A stretch of DNA of 64,000 nt from JBDRNO01 sp043811005 (GCA_043811005.1 JBDRNO010000001.1:15964-79963), one strand, 5' to 3'; shown: positions 43,832 to 54,092, counted from the stretch's first letter. Numbers and translations are program-made. The notes: a model not told the origin generated them from the sequence alone.

Positions 43832-46300
43832 TCACTTTATTATTTTCCTGGTAAGTATTACCTGCTCTGCTGGTATGTCCAGTTTCATCAAGTAAATCCC
43901 TGGATTTTTAATGCCTTTTTTACTGTCGTGGGGAAGTGATTCACATGTGGAGGATATCTTAAATTGGTGGTTACCTGCATTTAACTCTTTGTCAACTATT
44001 CTACTTATCTCTCTGCCCAATACATCATAAATTCTTATTATAACATGTTGTCCCGGTTTATTAAGGTTGAATGAAACTACGGAAAAATTCTCAATTGGAT
44101 TGGGGAATATAGTAAGATTCAAATTTGATGAAAGATAATTATCTATTCCAACGGCAGAAACAATTGTAAATCTCCAAATAGAGCTCCAATCTGCAGTATC
44201 TGTTCCTGTTATTGTTCGGGCTTTCCAATAATAGGTTGTTTCGAAATCCAAACCGGTGAGTTGGTATTCCGTATCTGGATCAGTATCTGATGACGAGATA
44301 TATGTGTTTGTACCACTGATTAACGCAGAGGATGAAAATAAAAAGGAAGAATCAATCTCATATTGATAGAGATTTATACCTGCAACTGCATTCCAGTCTA
44401 TAGTCACATCAACAGGTTGGTTTGTTGAATAATTAGGTGGTGAGACTAATATGGGTATAGGTTGATATGTCCCGTCTATATTTATGTCATCAATATACAG
44501 GTTGTTACCCTCATCACTGGTAAATTCAAATTTAAAACTAAAGTCTTGTGTTGAAAAATTAATTATATTAACAGAAAATTCCTGCCAGTCATTAGTATCA
44601 GCAGGAATAAAAGCTGTGGTTTGAACTCCATTTGCTCCGGCAAGACTTGAACCATCACTCACCCATTTCAATATCCAAATATTTCCACAATCTTTTGAAG
44701 CATAGAATTTTAAAATGTCATCAGTGGAAGGACTTTTTTGAGCATAAGCAACCTTAAAAGTAAGTTGTGCAGATTCCATGACACTGAGATCAATAAAAGG
44801 ACTAATCACTTCATCAATCTCTCCAGATGTATTTCCAATATAGTTGTTCATTTTCAGGGAGTAGTTTCCCGAATAAGATGCATCATCTGTCAATTCCCAT
44901 GTGTTTCCATTATCGCTGTTTACTATTACCCAATCGTTTCCGGGTATTGTGAGATTTTCAAAACTTTCAGAATAGGGCATGGGAATTCCCGGGGATGTGA
45001 GGACATGGATATAGGACGTTTTGGTTATGCTTGTACCATTACTGCCATTGCTAACTGATAGTTCAACATTATAAATTCCCGGAGTACTGTATTGTACTGT
45101 TGGGCTTGAATCAGTAGAACTGCCAGGCGCACCTCCGGGAAATAGCCAATTCCAGCTTATCGGTTCCCCGTTCCAGGTGGCATCTGTATATGTGGTTGAT
45201 GAACCTGCACATATCGTTGTATTATCGGCATAAAAATCAGCAATAGGGGTGCAGGGAGATGCAACATAACCGTCATTTGTCCCCGTAGCAATCAAATTTG
45301 AAGCAGATGTCAGGTTTTGTAATTGGTTGAAGCTTGCTAATGTAGCCTTCATCCTGTCTTTTTGTTCTAAAGTGAACATGTTTTGACAAGCATCATAACT
45401 CATGTAATTTTCTATTTGGTCAACCACATCACTGCTATATGGGCTTGGTCCGCTTGTATCGTTATCGCATGTGTTTTGGGCGGTATTACAGCCATAAGTT
45501 TCGTGAGATGTAGGAGGTGTATCGCAAATATGATCCCCAGAAGATGAACAATCATCCCCGCATCCATCATCAAATGTATGAGGCAAGCCGAGACAATGTC
45601 CTATTTCATGGGTTGGGGTTCTCCCATCATAAACCGCAGTGCCAATTTGTCCCCATGCATCGTGCCTGTTAACAAAACCGTAGTTTTCCCAATTGTATCC
45701 GGGATATTGAGCATAACCCAAAATAATTCCGCTGCTACCCCCGTCATCAATAGAATTAACCAACCAGACATTTAGATATTTATTTGTCGGCCATGCATCG
45801 GAACCTCCGTCAGATGTGCTTTTTACTGAATTATCAGCTTCATTGGACAATGGAGAGTTTACCCTTACTATTCCTTCTGTGCAATAGCCATTGGGGTCTA
45901 TTTTGGCTAGCCGGTATTCAATTTCGCAATTAGTGGAATATGGCTTAAATACAGGGCGGGTGTTTGAGGTATCAGCATTCAGCTTTCTGTAATCTTCGTT
46001 CATAATCCTTATACCATCTTCTATCTGTTCTTTGGATATATTTCCTGCTCCATTATAATGAATTACATGAACTACTAAGGGAATAACGTGTACGGTGCCC
46101 TTTTTGAAGATGTGTTTTTTTACGTTATTATTTATTTTCCGGAAATTCTCTTCAAATTGTTGTTTTAATAAGGGGTTATTTTCAAATTGCCGCTCCATGT
46201 ACAAATCGGTTCCACACCAATTCGTATATTGAGCAATGGAGTTGCCCACCATGAGGTTAGTAAGAAAGAGAACCGCTAACAAAACGAATTGTTTTCTCAT
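43832..46300 (-). CDS. M43 (pappalysin-like) zinc metalloprotease, T9SS cargo (paralog 1)
   Basis: A secreted protease of 822 residues. Signal peptide (1-24), M43 catalytic domain with HEIGHCLGLPH (231-241, the full HExxHxxGxxH metzincin motif), Met-turn region ENYMSYDACQNMFT, PKD domain (about 350-430), jelly-roll module with MPYSESFE (about 440-610), a fibronectin-type domain starting near 615, and a T9SS sorting domain (FPNPIENFSVVSFNL ... GIYLMKLDI). Its start overlaps the stop of paralog 2 by four bases (ATGA), so the two are translationally coupled. Unlike paralogs 2 and 3 it retains the metzincin Gly. Confidence 0.9.
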   Translation of the reverse strand: MRKQFVLLAVLFLTNLMVGNSIAQYTNWCGTDLYMERQFENNPLLKQQFEENFRKINNNVKKHIFKKGTVHVIPLVVHVIHYNGAGNISKEQIEDGIRIMNEDYRKLNADTSNTRPVFKPYSTNCEIEYRLAKIDPNGYCTEGIVRVNSPLSNEADNSVKSTSDGGSDAWPTNKYLNVWLVNSIDDGGSSGIILGYAQYPGYNWENYGFVNRHDAWGQIGTAVYDGRTPTHEIGHCLGLPHTFDDGCGDDCSSSGDHICDTPPTSHETYGCNTAQNTCDNDTSGPSPYSSDVVDQIENYMSYDACQNMFTLEQKDRMKATLASFNQLQNLTSASNLIATGTNDGYVASPCTPIADFYADNTTICAGSSTTYTDATWNGEPISWNWLFPGGAPGSSTDSSPTVQYSTPGIYNVELSVSNGSNGTSITKTSYIHVLTSPGIPMPYSESFENLTIPGNDWVIVNSDNGNTWELTDDASYSGNYSLKMNNYIGNTSGEIDEVISPFIDLSVMESAQLTFKVAYAQKSPSTDDILKFYASKDCGNIWILKWVSDGSSLAGANGVQTTAFIPADTNDWQEFSVNIINFSTQDFSFKFEFTSDEGNNLYIDDINIDGTYQPIPILVSPPNYSTNQPVDVTIDWNAVAGINLYQYEIDSSFLFSSSALISGTNTYISSSDTDPDTEYQLTGLDFETTYYWKARTITGTDTADWSSIWRFTIVSAVGIDNYLSSNLNLTIFPNPIENFSVVSFNLNKPGQHVIIRIYDVLGREISRIVDKELNAGNHQFKISSTCESLPHDSKKGIKNPGIYLMKLDIPAEQVILTRKIIK

Positions 46301-48657
46301 TGATTTGAAATAATAAACTTATTTGTAAATACTTGATCGTTTATTAAAAGCCGGATCAAATAAATTCCGGGATCCTCATCTTGAAAATTTAATATAAACC
46401 TCTGATTTCCTGCATCTAATACTTGGTTCTCAGGATCAGAAACTGATAAAACTTCCCTGCCCAGCACATCATAAATTTTAATACTGACATGTTGTGCAGG
46501 TTTATCCAGATTGAATGAAATAACTAAAAAGTCTTTAACTGGGTTAGGGTAGATCATAAGATTCAAATTTGATGAAAGATCATTATCTATTTCAACGGCA
46601 GGAACAATTGTGAATCTCCAAATAGAGCTCCAATCGGATGTATCTTGACCGGTAATACTTCTTACTCTCCAAAAATATATTGCATTATCCTCTAAGCCGG
46701 TTACCTGGTATTCGGTAAGAGTAACTATGTTGCTTTTTAAGACAGGAGATGAAAATGAAAAAGCAGTGTCTGCCTCATATTGATAGAAATCAGCGCCTGC
46801 TACGGTATTCCAATCCAGGGTAACGTTAACAGTTTGTCCTGTTGAATAATTTTGGGGTGAGATCAACATAGGTATGGTATTGAAAACCCCGTTTATGGTT
46901 ATATTATCAATATACAGGTTATTGCCTTCATAGCATATAAATTCAAATTTAAAACGAAAATCCTGTGTTAGGTAGATGGGTATATTATTAGAAAATTCCT
47001 GCCAGTCACTAGTATCAGCAGGAATAAACGCTGTGGCTTGAATTCCATTAGGTCCGGCTAAGTTTGAGCCGGCTTTTACCCATATTGTTGTCCATATGTT
47101 ACCGCAATCAGGCGAGACCCAAAGTTTCAAAACATCATTTGTAGTAGCGCTTTTTTGAGCATAAGCAACTTTAAAGGTAATTTGAGCAGACTCCATCACA
47201 CTTAAATCAATGGGCGGACTTATTCCTTCGTCTTTCTCATATACCATATTTCCGCTGTAATTATTCATCTTTAATGATCCTCCACTTCCCGAATATGAAG
47301 CAAAGGATGTATATTCCCAAGTATTGCCATAATCCCCATTTACGATAGCCCAATCCAACCCGGTAGAAAACGCTTCTGAATAAGGCATGCTTAGAGGTGC
47401 CGTTACGGAGATATACGAAGACTTGGTTTCGCTATAACTTCCATCATCATTTGTTACGGTTAATGAAACATCATATATACCCGGTAAATCATAGGTGACA
47501 GCAGGATACTTCATGGTTGAAGCGGATGGGGTTCCACCGGGAAATGACCATTCCCAGCTTGTAATTGCATTATATGACCGATCGATGAAATTTACAGGCA
47601 AACCAGTACATATATGAGTAATATCAGCAGAAAAAGTAATTGCACTGTTATCTACTCCGGTAACTGTTAAATTATATGCGGTCCAGAGATTATTTCGTTG
47701 AGCTATTGAGGAATTTAAACAAGCTCTCATTCTTGATACCTGTCCTTCAGTAAACATTCTCTCACAAATTGAATAGTCCATAAAGTTTTGAACATTATCT
47801 AACGAGGTACAAGTTACCTGGTTGGTATCACAGCTCCAATCGTCAACTCCAATAGTATTGGGAGTGTCTGATACACCATCATCCATACTGCAATTGGATG
47901 CTAAACCGGGATCATTTGACCACCCCCATGGATGAAGTAAATTGATCCAATGCCCTGTTTCATGAGTTAAAGTACGGTCATCATTTCCGACATGGCTTGC
48001 CATAATCATAATGCCATCTTTTGCCGCTGAATTTTGAGCATCAGCAGGTAAAAGAGCATAGGCAGCCGCTCCACCTGCTGCAGCACACACCCAAATATTC
48101 AAATATTTGCTTCTTGGCCAGGGGCTTAATTTCGAGTCCGAATCGCCAACATAGGTTTCAGTAGATACAATTCTTTGAATTCCATTTGTAGGGTTTCCCC
48201 ATGGGTCTATTCGTGCTAACCGGAATTCAATATTTGCATTGCCAATTATTGAGTTGAAAGGAGAAACCACTTCATCAGTATCAGAATTCCATTTTCCAAA
48301 ATCGTCATTAAGTATTTTCATTGCTTCAAACACTCGAGCATCAGGTATATTCTCATTGCCGTTATTATGAATAATGTGAAAGATAACAGGTATGACATAT
48401 ATTGTACTGGCAGAGTTTAAATTTTTATTGCTGATAAAGTTTTGAGTATGTTCTTCTAATTCTTGCCGGGTTTTTAATATTTCAGGCAAGAGGTGGGGAT
48501 TCTCATCAATAAGTTTTTGGGTCATCTCAGTAGTACCGCACCTTTTTATATTTTGAGCAATGGACTTGATGTAAAAAAAAATTCCAAAAACACAAACCAA
48601 AAAGGATAAAACAATTTTTAATTTATACTTTTTACTCATAAGATAATTTTTTTTCAT
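46297..48657 (-). CDS. M43 metalloprotease, T9SS cargo (paralog 2)
   Basis: 786 residues with the same layout: signal peptide (about 1-35, ending SIAQ), M43 domain, PKD, jelly-roll (MPYSEAFS), one fibronectin-type domain, T9SS tail (IYPNPVKDFLVISFNL). The zinc motif is HETGHWINLLH (232-242): both zinc-binding His pairs and Glu remain, but the metzincin Gly is Asn. The Met-turn region is QNFMDYSICERMFT. Very similar to paralog 3, including at the DNA level. An earlier Met (MKKNYLMSKKYK) or the second (MSKKYK) may start; the start region is shared with lnt. Confidence 0.9.
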   Translation of the reverse strand: MKKNYLMSKKYKLKIVLSFLVCVFGIFFYIKSIAQNIKRCGTTEMTQKLIDENPHLLPEILKTRQELEEHTQNFISNKNLNSASTIYVIPVIFHIIHNNGNENIPDARVFEAMKILNDDFGKWNSDTDEVVSPFNSIIGNANIEFRLARIDPWGNPTNGIQRIVSTETYVGDSDSKLSPWPRSKYLNIWVCAAAGGAAAYALLPADAQNSAAKDGIMIMASHVGNDDRTLTHETGHWINLLHPWGWSNDPGLASNCSMDDGVSDTPNTIGVDDWSCDTNQVTCTSLDNVQNFMDYSICERMFTEGQVSRMRACLNSSIAQRNNLWTAYNLTVTGVDNSAITFSADITHICTGLPVNFIDRSYNAITSWEWSFPGGTPSASTMKYPAVTYDLPGIYDVSLTVTNDDGSYSETKSSYISVTAPLSMPYSEAFSTGLDWAIVNGDYGNTWEYTSFASYSGSGGSLKMNNYSGNMVYEKDEGISPPIDLSVMESAQITFKVAYAQKSATTNDVLKLWVSPDCGNIWTTIWVKAGSNLAGPNGIQATAFIPADTSDWQEFSNNIPIYLTQDFRFKFEFICYEGNNLYIDNITINGVFNTIPMLISPQNYSTGQTVNVTLDWNTVAGADFYQYEADTAFSFSSPVLKSNIVTLTEYQVTGLEDNAIYFWRVRSITGQDTSDWSSIWRFTIVPAVEIDNDLSSNLNLMIYPNPVKDFLVISFNLDKPAQHVSIKIYDVLGREVLSVSDPENQVLDAGNQRFILNFQDEDPGIYLIRLLINDQVFTNKFIISNQ

Positions 48658-48784
48658 AGGTATTAGTGTACCCGCCTGATATCATTATAAATAGAATAAT
48701 GAGCATGTTAAAATACACTTATTTTCATTCTCCTTTGTAATTTTATAAAATCTTGCTGGTTTTATAATTATTATTGGAATTATT

Positions 48785-48816
48785 GATTTGCTAAGATAGT
48801 AGAAAATTTACGTAAT
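48785..48816 (-). promoter_or_regulatory. Duplicated upstream region of M43 paralog 2
   Basis: Contains TGATTTGCTAAGATAGTA (plus strand, 48784-48801), which recurs upstream of paralog 3 at 51630-51647. On the coding strand it reads TACTATCTTAGC, of which TATCTTAG is one base off the -7 consensus. Distance to the start is about 130 bases in both cases. Confidence 0.4.
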
Positions 48817-48835
48817 TTCAAAAAAAGCGTTTACG

Positions 48836-51493
48836 TTAATTTGCATTTACAAACCTTCTTGTAAATATTTGATTGTTTATAGAAAACCTGATTAAATAAA
48901 TTCCAGCTTTTTTATCCTGAAAATTCGTGGCTAACCGGACAGTTTCAGTTTTTAATCCCAATGACTTGGTGTCAACGAAAGTAAGGATTTCCCTGCCTAT
49001 GATATCATAGATTTTAAATGAGAATTCTTGAGCCGGTTTTTCCAGATTGAATGAAATAACTAAAAAGTCTTCAACTGGGTTAGGGTAGATCATAAGATTC
49101 AAATTTGATGAAAGAACATTATCTATTCCAACGGTAGAAACTATTGTAAATTTCCAAATAGAGCTCCAATCAGATGTATCTGTTCCTGTTATTGTTCTGA
49201 CCTTCCAATAATATATTGTTCCGGAGTCTAAATTGATAATCAGATAATCGCTATCGTAAGTTGTATCGCTAATTAATAGTGTCGAAGAAAATAAAAGAGA
49301 AGTATCTATTTCAAATTGATAGTAATCAACACTTGCAATATCATTCCAAACAAGCATAATGTTAATGGGTTGGTTGGTTGAATAATTTGGAGGTGAAATC
49401 AATATGGGTATGTTGGAAGTAATTGAGAATTTCCAGGTAGTGCTCCAATCTGCAGTATCAGTTCCTGTTATTGTTCTGACTCGCCAATAATAGGTTGTTT
49501 CGAAATCCAAACCTGAGAGTTGATATTCAGTATCCAGACCAGTATTTGATGATGAGAAATATGTGTTTATACCACTAATTAACACAGATGATGAAAATAA
49601 AATAGAAGTATCAACTTCATATTGATAGAAATTAATACCTGTAACTGCATTCCAGTCTATAGTGACATCAACCGGTTGGTTAGTTGAATAATCGGGAGGT
49701 GACACTAATATGGGTATTGGCTTATATATACCAGATATGTTTATATTATCAATATAAAGATTGTTCCCTTCATCGCAAATAAATTCAAATTTAAAACGAA
49801 AATTCTGGGCTTGGAAAGTGGAAATATTAACAGAATGATACTGCCATGCGTTTGTATCTGCCGGAACAAATTCAGCAGATTGAATACCATTAGCTCCCGC
49901 TAAAACTGAGCCATCCCTTATCCACTTAAGTGTCCATAAGTTTCCGCAATTATTGCTGGTGTATAGTTTCAAAATATCATCTGAAGAGGAGCTTTTTTGA
50001 GCATAAGCAACTTTAAAAGAAATTTGTGCAGATTGCATTACGCTTAGATCAATAGATGGGCTTAGCGCTCCATCAACTTCTCCTTTTAGGTTTCCGCTGT
50101 AATTATTTATCTTTAAAGATCCACCATATCCCGAATAAGAAGCACCTGTTGTGTATTCCCATGTGTTGCCTTGGTCATAATTAGTTATTTCCCAATCCAA
50201 TCCACTGTCAAACTCTTCAGAATAAGGCATGGTTAAAGAGGTCATTACAGTAATGAAGGAAGATTTTGTAACACTAATACTGTCAGAAGCATTTATTACA
50301 GTTAATGAAACATTATATACACCGGGAGTGTTATAAGTAATAGTTGGAAGTTTTAGATTTGAAGTAGCAGGAGTTCCACCTGGAAATGACCATTCCCAGC
50401 TTGTAATTCCATTATATGACTGATCATAAAAACTTAGGGATGAGCCCACACATATATGAGTAAGATCAACAGAAAAGACGGCAGCATTATTATTAATTCC
50501 GGTTGCCGATAAATTAGAAGCAGTCCAGAGATTATTTCGTTGAGCGGTTGTGGAAGTTAAAGAGGCTCTCATTCTTGATACCTGACCTTCTGTAAACATT
50601 CTTTCGCATATTGAATAGTCCATATAGTTTTGAACATTATCTAACGAGCTGCAAGTTACCTGGTTGGTATTACAGCTCCAATCGTCAACCCCAATAGTGT
50701 TTGGGGTGTCTGATACGCCATCATCCTCGCTGCAATTTGAAGATAAACCGGGATTATTTGACCACCCCCATGGATGAAGTAAATTGATCCAATGCCCTGT
50801 TTCATGAGTTAAAGTACGATTACTATTCCCGACATAGCTAGCCATTATCACTATGCCATCTTCATCTGGTGACCAGTTAACAGAGGATGGTAAATAAGTC
50901 CAGCCAGCCGCTCCACCGGCTTCAGCACAAACCCATATATTCAAATATTTGCTTCTTGGCCATGGATTTAATTTTGACCCATCATCGCCAATATAGGTTT
51001 CGGCAGACACAATTCTTTCTATTCCATTGGTAGCGTTTCCCCATGGGTCTAATTGTGCTAACCGGAATTCAATATTTGCATTGCCAATTATTGAGTTGAA
51101 AGGAGAAACCACTTCATCCGTATCAGGATTCCATTTTCTAAAATCGTAATTAAGTATTTTCATAGCGTCAAATACTTTCGCATCGGGTATATTCTCAATA
51201 CCGTTATCATGAATAATGTGAAATACAACAGGTATAACATATATTGTAGTGGCAGAGTTTAAATTTTTATTGCTAATAAAATTTCTAGTATGTTCTTCTA
51301 ATTTTTGCCGTGTTTTTAATATCTCAGCCAGGAGATGTGGATTTTTATCAATAAATTTTTGTGTCATCTCTGTAGCACAGCACCTTTTTGTATTTTGAGC
51401 AATGGACTTGATGCCTAAAGAAAGTCCAAAAACACAAGCAAAAAAGGAGATAGCAATTTTTATTTCATACTGTTTACGCTGAAAATTGCTCAT
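48836..51493 (-). CDS. M43 metalloprotease, T9SS cargo (paralog 3)
   Basis: 885 residues: signal peptide (about 1-33, ending SIAQ), M43 domain with HETGHWINLLH (Gly to Asn, as in paralog 2), PKD, jelly-roll (MPYSEEFD), two fibronectin-type domains (paralogs 1 and 2 have one), and a T9SS tail (IYPNPVEDFLVISFNL). The second fibronectin unit begins ILISPPNYSTNQP, close to ILVSPPDYSTNQP of the first, so it arose by internal duplication. 178 bases separate it from paralog 2. Probably cell-surface or secreted proteolysis. Confidence 0.9.
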   Translation of the reverse strand: MSNFQRKQYEIKIAISFFACVFGLSLGIKSIAQNTKRCCATEMTQKFIDKNPHLLAEILKTRQKLEEHTRNFISNKNLNSATTIYVIPVVFHIIHDNGIENIPDAKVFDAMKILNYDFRKWNPDTDEVVSPFNSIIGNANIEFRLAQLDPWGNATNGIERIVSAETYIGDDGSKLNPWPRSKYLNIWVCAEAGGAAGWTYLPSSVNWSPDEDGIVIMASYVGNSNRTLTHETGHWINLLHPWGWSNNPGLSSNCSEDDGVSDTPNTIGVDDWSCNTNQVTCSSLDNVQNYMDYSICERMFTEGQVSRMRASLTSTTAQRNNLWTASNLSATGINNNAAVFSVDLTHICVGSSLSFYDQSYNGITSWEWSFPGGTPATSNLKLPTITYNTPGVYNVSLTVINASDSISVTKSSFITVMTSLTMPYSEEFDSGLDWEITNYDQGNTWEYTTGASYSGYGGSLKINNYSGNLKGEVDGALSPSIDLSVMQSAQISFKVAYAQKSSSSDDILKLYTSNNCGNLWTLKWIRDGSVLAGANGIQSAEFVPADTNAWQYHSVNISTFQAQNFRFKFEFICDEGNNLYIDNINISGIYKPIPILVSPPDYSTNQPVDVTIDWNAVTGINFYQYEVDTSILFSSSVLISGINTYFSSSNTGLDTEYQLSGLDFETTYYWRVRTITGTDTADWSTTWKFSITSNIPILISPPNYSTNQPINIMLVWNDIASVDYYQFEIDTSLLFSSTLLISDTTYDSDYLIINLDSGTIYYWKVRTITGTDTSDWSSIWKFTIVSTVGIDNVLSSNLNLMIYPNPVEDFLVISFNLEKPAQEFSFKIYDIIGREILTFVDTKSLGLKTETVRLATNFQDKKAGIYLIRFSINNQIFTRRFVNAN

Positions 51494-51835
51494 AATTAAT
51501 TGATTTTAAACAATTTATAATTTCTATTTAATATAATGTTAGTGTCTGAAAAGTCGAGAACCCCCATGCTATTTTATAGCTCTTTGTCCGCCAGCCGGCG
51601 GATTGGGGTTCATAATTATTTATGGAGTTAGTGATTTGCTAAGATAGTAAAATTTTATGAAATTAAAAAAATAAATAATTTATCATTGAATAATTCGGCT
51701 TATCAGATGTTGGTTTCCGGTTATCCGTTCAGTCGGTTTTTTGCTGTAAAACTGATAACTGATAACCTGAAAAACTTGAAAACGACAACGGATAAGCTGT
51801 AAATTAAAATTTGTCTACTGCTTCTTGCCAACTAC
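51494..51835. other. Upstream region of M43 paralog 3
   Basis: Contains the repeat shared with 31931-32060 (up to about 51586), a TCCGCC-AGCC-GGCGGA palindrome (51587-51602), the TGATTTGCTAAGATAGTA motif (51630-51647) shared with paralog 2, and an AACTGATAACTGATAACCTG tract near 51748. No gene seen. Confidence 0.6.
51587..51602. repeat. TCCGCC-GGCGGA palindrome, intergenic
   Basis: TCCGCC-AGCC-GGCGGA. Same family at 54404-54421 (inside yicC), 55039-55056 and 62961-62976. Confidence 0.75.
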
Positions 51836-53026
51836 CTACTTTTTCTTATATACCCGTCTAAACCATACTGGAAGGATAGCAGCTCCGATAAACAAGTATG
51901 GATAAAAGCTGGCTAAACGCCAGATGACAGCTAATCCGGCAGCTAATCCAAAAGGGATAAATTCTTTAAAGAATCCCGAGAACATAAATTCTGCAACACC
52001 GCTGCTGCCGGGTGTCGGGCTAATAAGCATAATAATCCACATTACCAATTGCCTGGCATAAATAAGTAAATGATCATAAGCCAAAACAGTAGTAAATGCC
52101 AGTATCAGGAAATTGACCACCCAATACCGTGCTGTCCATGAAAAGAAAGTGGCTAAAAAAGCTCTCAGCCAAAAATTAAATGGTTTATTTTTTAATTCCC
52201 GTGAAGTGATTATAATATCATCCCCGATCTTTATTGCATGGTATCTCCATTTTTTTAAAAACCTGATCTTGAAAATAGTCAGCAAAATCCACTTAAAGCC
52301 CCGTGGGTTAAAGAAGACAGCATAAATAATAATACCTGTTAATGCTAAAATAAAAAAATAACCCGCAACGAATATACCTTTTGTTCCCAATGTAACTCCA
52401 AATATTTCGGTTTGAAGCTCAACAGGGAATAGGTTAGTAAGTCCTATTATAAGTAATATTGTTGGCACCATTAAAATGTAAAACAGCTCATCCAAAAAAG
52501 CGGTTATCATAACTACTGCCGTGCTTCTTCCCACACTTATTCCCTCCCTGTTTAAAATGTAAAGTGCAATCCCTGATCCGCCAACTATTGATGGAGTTAT
52601 TGCAGATGCAAACTCCCATAGCATTATTACATCAAAACTCCTGCGCCACGAAATCTGATTGTCTGTCAATATCCGTATTCTATACATGTAAGCAATATCA
52701 CGGGTAGCCATCATTAAAAGAGCGATAAACATCCAAAAGGTAGAATACCATGTCCAATTGATAGAAGATAAGACTTCCTTATAGGTTAATTTATTATATC
52801 CCCCCCCACCTGCAGGCACTTTCACAAATTCTTCTATTTCCTGCAATCCATCTTTATTATGGTCTATCCATTCATAATGCCCTTTATTATTTTTTGCTTC
52901 AATAAACGTAGGTTCGGAAAGACTTGATATTAATAAATAAGTAGCAACCCCCAAGCCAATAATGACAGGAATAGCGATCCTTTTGGCAGAAAAAAAACTT
53001 AAAATCTCTTTGGCTCTTGCTGGCAT
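51836..53026 (-). CDS. LPG-synthase-type (UPF0104 / AglD-like) integral membrane protein with EF-hand-like loop
   Basis: A 396-residue membrane protein of the lysylphosphatidylglycerol synthase TM / flippase-like family, with about seven TM helices. Conserved segments are IVGGSGIALYILNREG and the C-terminal PTPGSSGVAEFMF, the family hallmark. Between TM1 (about 17-36) and TM2 (about 95-110) an extracytoplasmic loop contains DHNKDGLQEIEE (55-66), an EF-hand-type calcium loop (D-x-N-x-D-G ... E). No LPG synthetase domain is attached, so the substrate is unknown. A TAGTTTTG box lies upstream at 53061-53068 on the minus strand. Confidence 0.82.
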   Translation of the reverse strand: MPARAKEILSFFSAKRIAIPVIIGLGVATYLLISSLSEPTFIEAKNNKGHYEWIDHNKDGLQEIEEFVKVPAGGGGYNKLTYKEVLSSINWTWYSTFWMFIALLMMATRDIAYMYRIRILTDNQISWRRSFDVIMLWEFASAITPSIVGGSGIALYILNREGISVGRSTAVVMITAFLDELFYILMVPTILLIIGLTNLFPVELQTEIFGVTLGTKGIFVAGYFFILALTGIIIYAVFFNPRGFKWILLTIFKIRFLKKWRYHAIKIGDDIIITSRELKNKPFNFWLRAFLATFFSWTARYWVVNFLILAFTTVLAYDHLLIYARQLVMWIIMLISPTPGSSGVAEFMFSGFFKEFIPFGLAAGLAVIWRLASFYPYLFIGAAILPVWFRRVYKKK

Positions 53027-53060
53027 TGTACTATATTCTTACTTTTGAATTTTAAAATAA

Positions 53061-53068
53061 CAAAACTA
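53061..53068 (-). promoter_or_regulatory. TAnnTTTG -7 box (minus strand)
   Basis: Reads TAGTTTTG on the minus strand, 34 bases upstream of the membrane-protein start. It lies in the 47-base gap shared with the divergent DMT transporter gene. Confidence 0.4.
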
Positions 53069-53073
53069 ATATA

Positions 53074-54027
53074 ATGAGTTCCAATATCAAAGCCCATACC
53101 GCTCTTTTAATAACAAACCTCATTTACGGGGCAAATTATTCTATTGCAAAAGAAGTGATGCCCGAATATATTGAGCCGTTTGGATTTATCCTGCTTCGTG
53201 TGATAGGGGCATTATTGCTGTTCTGGTTGTTTCATAAAATGTTTGTTGCCGAAAAAGTTGCAAGCAAGGATCTTCTGAAATTGGCAATTTGTGGAGTGTT
53301 CGGTGTAGCCATCAATCAATTGCTTTTTTTTAAGGGATTGAACATTACCACACCTATCAATGCAGCAATTATAATGACATCAAATCCCATCATGGTCTTA
53401 TTGTTTGCCGCTTTTATGTTAAAAGAAGCAATAACAGGGAAAAAGTTAGCAGGTATTGTCCTGGGATTAACAGGGGCTGTTTTTTTAATAGTATTTGGTA
53501 AAGATATGTCATTTACTAACGATCCCTTTGGTCCTAATGGTTTTCTCCAATGCTTTGCATTTGGCTCTGATAACTTAACGGGAAATCTTTTTATACTGAT
53601 CAATTCAGCATCTTATGGGATCTATTTGGTTTTGGTAAAACCCCTGATGGCTAAATACAGCCCGTTGACAGTAATTAAATGGGTGTTCTTTTTTGGGCTT
53701 TTATATGTTTTGCCTTTTGGATATGGAGAATTTACAAAAGTAAACTGGGTAGATATGCCTTTTATTATCTGGATGGCGGTATTGTTTGTAGTTCTCGCTA
53801 CAACATTTATCGCATATTTATTAAATATCTTTGCACTTAAACAGGTAAGCCCTACGGTTGTCAGTTATTACGTTTATTTACAACCCCTTTTAGCTTCAGC
53901 CATTGCCATGTTTTTCGGTAAGGATGAATTGTCGTTGATCAAGATCGTCTCTGTCGTATTTATCTTTATGGGGGTTTATTTGGTTAGTAGCAGCACATCC
54001 GCTGTTAAACAACAAAAACCAAATTGA
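53074..54027 (+). CDS. EamA/DMT-superfamily transporter
   Basis: A 317-residue inner-membrane protein with ten predicted TM helices arranged as two EamA repeats. The first repeat starts at NLIYGANYSIAKEVMPEY (with a PxxxxxxR-type LLR motif); the second near SYGIYLVLVKPLM. Family members export small metabolites, often amino acids or nucleobases; the substrate cannot be told from sequence. Divergent from the LPG-synthase-type gene; yicC follows on the same strand with 65 bases between the stop and its likely start. Confidence 0.88.
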   Translation: MSSNIKAHTALLITNLIYGANYSIAKEVMPEYIEPFGFILLRVIGALLLFWLFHKMFVAEKVASKDLLKLAICGVFGVAINQLLFFKGLNITTPINAAIIMTSNPIMVLLFAAFMLKEAITGKKLAGIVLGLTGAVFLIVFGKDMSFTNDPFGPNGFLQCFAFGSDNLTGNLFILINSASYGIYLVLVKPLMAKYSPLTVIKWVFFFGLLYVLPFGYGEFTKVNWVDMPFIIWMAVLFVVLATTFIAYLLNIFALKQVSPTVVSYYVYLQPLLASAIAMFFGKDELSLIKIVSVVFIFMGVYLVSSSTSAVKQQKPN

Positions 54028-54092
54028 CAAGTAAGAAGGAAATACTAGTAAAATCAAATTACTACTTTTACAAAAAAATAAAACATAAGAAT

